From positions 62,001 through 126,000 of the forward strand of contig NZ_JACVBX010000004.1 in assembly GCF_014852585.1 (NCBI RefSeq): a stretch of 64,000 nucleotides of DNA. The letters are read 5' to 3'. The notes beneath the pieces are model-generated. The model saw only the letters and a program-made list of their open reading frames with translations. It searched no databases and was not told where the DNA came from. Positions within the stretch are counted from its first letter, which is position 1; each line of letters starts with the position of its first letter. This DNA is from Pseudomonas sp. PDM18 (GTDB lineage: Bacteria; Pseudomonadota; Gammaproteobacteria; Pseudomonadales; Pseudomonadaceae). Of the stretch, positions 60,886 through 64,000 are shown piece after piece. Position numbers and translations under genes: made by a program.

Positions 60886-62205
60886 ATGAACGATTCGCAC
60901 GAAAACACAGAACTGACCCCCGCTCCGGAAGGCGAGAAGCTGCAGAAAGTCCTTGCCCGCATGGGCGTGGGCTCGCGCCGCGACGTCGAAGCCTGGATCG
61001 AGGAAGGCCGCGTCAAGGTCAACGGCGCCGTGGCGACCCTTGGCCAGCGCGTGGGTGATCGCGACGCCATCGCCGTCGACGACCGCCTGCTCAAGCGCGA
61101 GAAGATCGAAGAGCACGTCCGTCGCGTACTGATCTACAACAAGCCCGAAGGCGAAGTCTGCACCCGCGACGATCCGGAAGGCCGCCCGACCGTGTTCGAC
61201 CGCCTGCCGCGCCTGCGCAGCGGCCGCTGGATCAACGTCGGCCGCCTGGACATCAACACCACCGGCCTGCTGATGTTCACCACCGACGGTGAGCTGGCCA
61301 ACCGCCTGATGCACCCCTCCTACGAGATGGACCGCGAGTACGCCGTGCGCGTGCGCGGCGAAGTCGACGAAGAGATGATCGAGCGCCTGAAAGCCGGCGT
61401 GATGCTCGAAGACGGCCCGGCCAAGTTCAGCGACATCCAGGAAGCTCCGGGTGGCGAAGGCTTCAACCACTGGTACCACGTGGTAGTGATGGAAGGCCGT
61501 AACCGCGAAGTCCGCCGCCTGTGGGAATCGCAGGGCGTGGTGGTCAGCCGCCTGAAGCGCGTGCGCTTCGGCCCGGTCTTCCTGACCTCCGAGCTGACCA
61601 TGGGGCGTTACCGCGAAATGGGCCAGCGCGAGCTGGACATCCTCAGCGAGGAAGTCGGCCTGACGCCGATCGCCCTGCCGGCGGTCTCCACCAAGACCAA
61701 GGAAAAGGTCGAGCGCCAGGAGCGCAAGCTCGGCAAGAAGCTGGCGCCCAGCGAGCGTCCGGGCCGTGGCTCGCGTACCCGCACCGATCGCGCCGAAGGC
61801 GAGCGTCCGCAGCGTGCTCCGCGTCCGGCTGCTGGTGAGCGTCCGGCCCGTGCTCCGCGCGATTCGGACGAGCGTCCGGCTCGCGCACCGCGTGATGCAG
61901 GCGACCGTCCGGCGCGCGCCCCGCGTGGTGATTCTGCCGACAGCCGCGCTCCGCGCAAGCCGCGTGACGCCGGTGGCGATCGTCCTGCTCGCGCTCCGCG
62001 TGACGGCGCCGATCGTCCGGCCCGTGGTCCGCGCAGCGATGCCGGCGAAGGCCGCGCACCGCGCAAGGCGCCGAGCGACCGCCCGGCTCGCGAGAAAGGC
62101 GCCCCGCTGGCCGAGCGTCCCGGCAAGCCAGTCGCCCGCAAGCCGATCGCCAAGCGTCGTCCGCAAGCTGCCGGTGACGGCATGCGTCCGGGCTTCAAGC
62201 GCTAA
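60886..62205 (+). CDS. rluB: 23S rRNA pseudouridine synthase RluB type, with long basic tail
   Basis: Forms pseudouridine at about position 2605 of 23S rRNA. It has 439 residues: S4 RNA-binding domain (about 17-75), RsuA/RluB catalytic domain with Asp122 in [11 protein letters not shown] and [13 protein letters not shown], then a low-complexity tail from about residue 286 to the end. The tail repeats RPARAPRD-like units five times (about 319, 330, 341, 366, 377) and is rich in Arg, Pro and Ala. Start ATG 60886 behind GGGAGG. The tail is much longer than in E. coli RluB. Confidence 0.92.
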   Translation: MNDSHENTELTPAPEGEKLQKVLARMGVGSRRDVEAWIEEGRVKVNGAVATLGQRVGDRDAIAVDDRLLKREKIEEHVRRVLIYNKPEGEVCTRDDPEGRPTVFDRLPRLRSGRWINVGRLDINTTGLLMFTTDGELANRLMHPSYEMDREYAVRVRGEVDEEMIERLKAGVMLEDGPAKFSDIQEAPGGEGFNHWYHVVVMEGRNREVRRLWESQGVVVSRLKRVRFGPVFLTSELTMGRYREMGQRELDILSEEVGLTPIALPAVSTKTKEKVERQERKLGKKLAPSERPGRGSRTRTDRAEGERPQRAPRPAAGERPARAPRDSDERPARAPRDAGDRPARAPRGDSADSRAPRKPRDAGGDRPARAPRDGADRPARGPRSDAGEGRAPRKAPSDRPAREKGAPLAERPGKPVARKPIAKRRPQAAGDGMRPGFKR

Positions 62206-62224
62206 GCGACAGCAGTAAATGAAG

Positions 62225-62248
62225 AAGGGCTCCTCGGAGCCCTTTTTT
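62225..62248 (+). terminator. rluB terminator
   Basis: AAGGGCTCC-TC-GGAGCCCTT followed by TTTT, 19 bases after the rluB stop. A strong intrinsic terminator. Confidence 0.92.
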
Positions 62249-62279
62249 ATTGCCTGCGAATTACCCGGATGGGCTCTTC

Positions 62280-62290
62280 GTAGGAGCGAG
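62280..62290 (+). repeat. Half of a REP-type palindrome
   Basis: GTAGGAGCGAG, the left arm of the palindrome at 57848, without its partner arm. It lies just downstream of the GGDEF gene. Confidence 0.4.
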
Positions 62291-62297
62291 GCAGGCG

Positions 62298-63236
62298 TCA
62301 GCTGGCGCAGGCCAGCCGGTTGCGACCGTCGCGCTTGGCCTCGTAGAGGGCGTTGTCTGCCCGGCGCAGGAGATCGTCCACCGATTCGCCGCCATTGAGT
62401 GTCGCGCAGCCCAGGCTGATGGACAGCGGCAAGCGCTTGCCGTCGGCGGCCAGGTTCAGCTCCTCCACGGCAGTGCGAAGCCGTTCGCCCACCTGCACGG
62501 CGGAGACGCCGGGGGTGTTGGAGAGCAGCACGAGGAACTCCTCGCCGCCGAAGCGGAACACCATGTCGACGTTGCGCAGGCTGTTCTTCAGCGCCGTGGC
62601 CACGGCGCGCAAGGCGTCGTCGCCGACGCTGTGGCCGTGCTCGTCGTTGATCTGCTTGAAGTGGTCCAGGTCGAGCATGAGGATAGACAGCGGCAGCAGG
62701 TGCCGCCGGGCTACCTCGACCTCGCGGCCCAGGGTCTGGTCCATGGCGATGCGGTTGCCGGTGCCGGTCAGCGCATCGCGTAGTGCCGACTGCACGGCGG
62801 CGCGGTAGAGCAGGGCGTTGCGCAGGGGGTAGAGCAGGCAGGCCATCAGCGATTCCAGCTGCGACAGCTCGGCCTCGGAGAAGCGTCGGGCGCGGCGGAA
62901 GCTGATCTCGCCCAGGTATTCGCTGGCGTGGGTCAGGCGGTAGTCGGCGTTGTGTCGGGCCGCTTCGCCGAACTCCAGGCGCAGGTCGGCTCCGGCATGG
63001 GCGTAGGCCATGTACTCCACCGGCAGCATCTGCTGGATCTCGCGGAAGAACACCGCCAGGATGCGCTCGGCCTCCAGGCTCACCTGCAATTGCAGGTTCA
63101 GCTGCTGGCGCAATTCCAGCAGGTCCAGCGGACGCCGCGAGAGGGTGCGGGTGTCCTGGCTGGCTGCGCGCTGGAGCTTGGCAGCATCGAAATCGATGGT
63201 GTTGGACTGCTTGGGAGGAACCATGGCGGTGACCAT
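62298..63236 (-). CDS. GGDEF-domain diguanylate cyclase
   Basis: Makes cyclic di-GMP from two GTP. It has 312 residues: an N-terminal GAF-like or helical sensory region (about 40-145) and a GGDEF domain (about 150-310). The active-site motif is GGEEF (230-234), and the product-inhibition site RxxD is present as RNVD (221-224), five residues before it, so the cyclase should be active and feedback-controlled. No membrane helix is seen, so it is probably cytosolic. ATG 63236 or ATG 63224 could be the start. Confidence 0.9.
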   Translation of the reverse strand: MVTAMVPPKQSNTIDFDAAKLQRAASQDTRTLSRRPLDLLELRQQLNLQLQVSLEAERILAVFFREIQQMLPVEYMAYAHAGADLRLEFGEAARHNADYRLTHASEYLGEISFRRARRFSEAELSQLESLMACLLYPLRNALLYRAAVQSALRDALTGTGNRIAMDQTLGREVEVARRHLLPLSILMLDLDHFKQINDEHGHSVGDDALRAVATALKNSLRNVDMVFRFGGEEFLVLLSNTPGVSAVQVGERLRTAVEELNLAADGKRLPLSISLGCATLNGGESVDDLLRRADNALYEAKRDGRNRLACAS

Positions 63237-63347
63237 TTTTACGGCGTTTGCGAAGGACAGAGCGATTTCCGTGCCAGGGCGCGGAAAGGCCTGAAAAGTC
63301 GCCGTATTGACCGACCGATGGTGGTCAGGGTTCCCGGGGGAGGAAGG

Positions 63348-63369
63348 TTTCGCCAGAAGTCTGGCGAAA
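63348..63369. other. Perfect inverted repeat between SDR and GGDEF genes
   Basis: TTTCGCCAGA-AG-TCTGGCGAAA, perfect 10-bp arms with a 2-base centre, in the 254-base gap between two minus-strand genes, 112 bases upstream of the GGDEF start. It is not followed by T. It could be an operator for the cyclase gene or the end of the SDR transcript. Confidence 0.5.
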
Positions 63370-63490
63370 TAGTGGCACTTTGCCGGAGTGTTGCGCGAGG
63401 TGGAGCCGGAAAATTGGCGGAAAGCGGCGTGGTTGCTGGGCTGCAGGCCGACGCCGCTGGTACGTCAGTGCCGAATCTTCAGGGGCGGAA

Positions 63491-64000
63491 TCAGTCCTGG
63501 GCGTTGAAGGCCTGGCCGTTCACGCCTTTGCTGTCCGGGCCCATGAGATACAGATAGACCGGCATGATCTCTTCGGGCGCCGGGTTGTTGTAGGCATTCT
63601 CGCCCGGATAGGCGTGGGCGCGCATGGCGGTCCGGGTGGCGCCGGGGTTGACGCTGTTGGCGCGCACGCTGGAGATGTCCTCGCACTCGTCCGCCAGCAC
63701 CTGCATCAGGCCTTCGGTAGCGAACTTCGACACCGCGTAGGCGCCCCAGTACGCACGGCCCTTGCGGCCGACGCTGCTGGAGGTGAAGACCACCGAGGCG
63801 TCCTCGGAGAGCTTGAGCAGCGGCAGCAGGGTGTGGGTGAGGCTGAACATGGCGTTGACGTTCACCTGCATGACGCGGGTGAAGTTGTCGGTGGAAATCT
63901 GCTCGATGGGCGAGCGCAGGCCGAGGATCGAGGCATTGTGCAGCAGGCCGTCGAGCTTGCCGAACTCCTTCTCGATCATCGCCGCCAGCTCGTCGTACTG
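63491..64000 (-). CDS. YciK-like short-chain dehydrogenase, 5' end outside window
   Basis: The visible 169 residues are the C-terminal two-thirds of an SDR-family oxidoreductase. Seen are LHNAS (NNAG position), TSSSVG with the catalytic Ser, and YAVSKFATEG with Tyr-x3-Lys; it ends MGPDSKGVNGQAFNAQD. The frame stays open to the window edge (QYDELAAMIEKEFGKLDG); the NAD-binding N-terminus is not visible. The sequence resembles YciK-type SDRs, which often lie next to gph/ubiG genes. The substrate is unknown. Confidence 0.87.
   Translation of the reverse strand, partial: QYDELAAMIEKEFGKLDGLLHNASILGLRSPIEQISTDNFTRVMQVNVNAMFSLTHTLLPLLKLSEDASVVFTSSSVGRKGRAYWGAYAVSKFATEGLMQVLADECEDISSVRANSVNPGATRTAMRAHAYPGENAYNNPAPEEIMPVYLYLMGPDSKGVNGQAFNAQD

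Overview
This window is core chromosome of a GC-rich gammaproteobacterium of the genus Pseudomonas. Protein sequences and gene order closely follow the P. aeruginosa lineage (for example RpoS, FtsB, FabZ and Pcm are nearly identical to what I remember of P. aeruginosa), but the junctions after ispD, after the DUF4146 gene and after dgkA differ from PAO1 as I recall it, so this is a relative rather than P. aeruginosa itself. I see no tRNA, rRNA, insertion sequence, prophage or CRISPR array. Almost every base is coding or a short regulatory gap.

Bases 1-22355 (+ strand) are the envelope and housekeeping superoperon: uppS (5' end missing), cdsA, dxr, rseP, bamA, skp/ompH, lpxD, fabZ, lpxA, lpxB, rnhB, dnaE, accA, tilS, pyrG, kdsA, eno, ftsB and ispD. 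Many stop and start codons overlap. Together they make undecaprenyl phosphate, CDP-diacylglycerol, MEP-pathway isoprenoids, lipid A and Kdo, and outer-membrane proteins.

Bases 22448-37805 hold a TusA-like/YedE sulfur unit, a LysR gene divergent from the glutathione-dependent formaldehyde detoxification pair (adhC, fghA), then the conserved ispF-truD-surE-pcm-nlpD-rpoS run. Between rpoS and fdxA lies the regulatory RNA rsmZ with a perfect GacA box, so two global regulators sit side by side. fdxA, mutS, pncC, recA (with a LexA box) and recX follow.

Bases 37867-49196 carry a LOG-family protein, a beta-CASP metallo-beta-lactamase, a divergent phosphoketolase-like TPP enzyme, a DUF3820/DUF4146 pair, a DTW-domain tRNA modification enzyme, an EamA transporter, response regulator erdR, dgkA, and the divergent finR/fpr pair.

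Bases 49297-64000 hold a VOC protein divergent from an ABM monooxygenase, trmO, rhlG, an ArnT-like membrane glycosyltransferase, DUF2784 and DUF1456 genes, rimO, kup, a DUF2790 secreted protein, an orphan ccoN with a small CcoQ-like cysteine-rich protein, a Nudix hydrolase, an RluB-type pseudouridine synthase with a long basic tail, a diguanylate cyclase and a partial SDR.

Most interesting: the rsmZ/GacA module; the phosphoketolase-like enzyme with altered cofactor motifs; a family of three about 75-bp palindromic intergenic repeats; the CcoQ-like protein with a C-terminal cysteine cluster; the hairpin-rich pyrG leader; the terminator-like hairpin touching the ispF start codon; and several strong inverted repeats in divergent promoters (adhC, fpr, VOC/ABM). 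I found no clear new multi-gene system.
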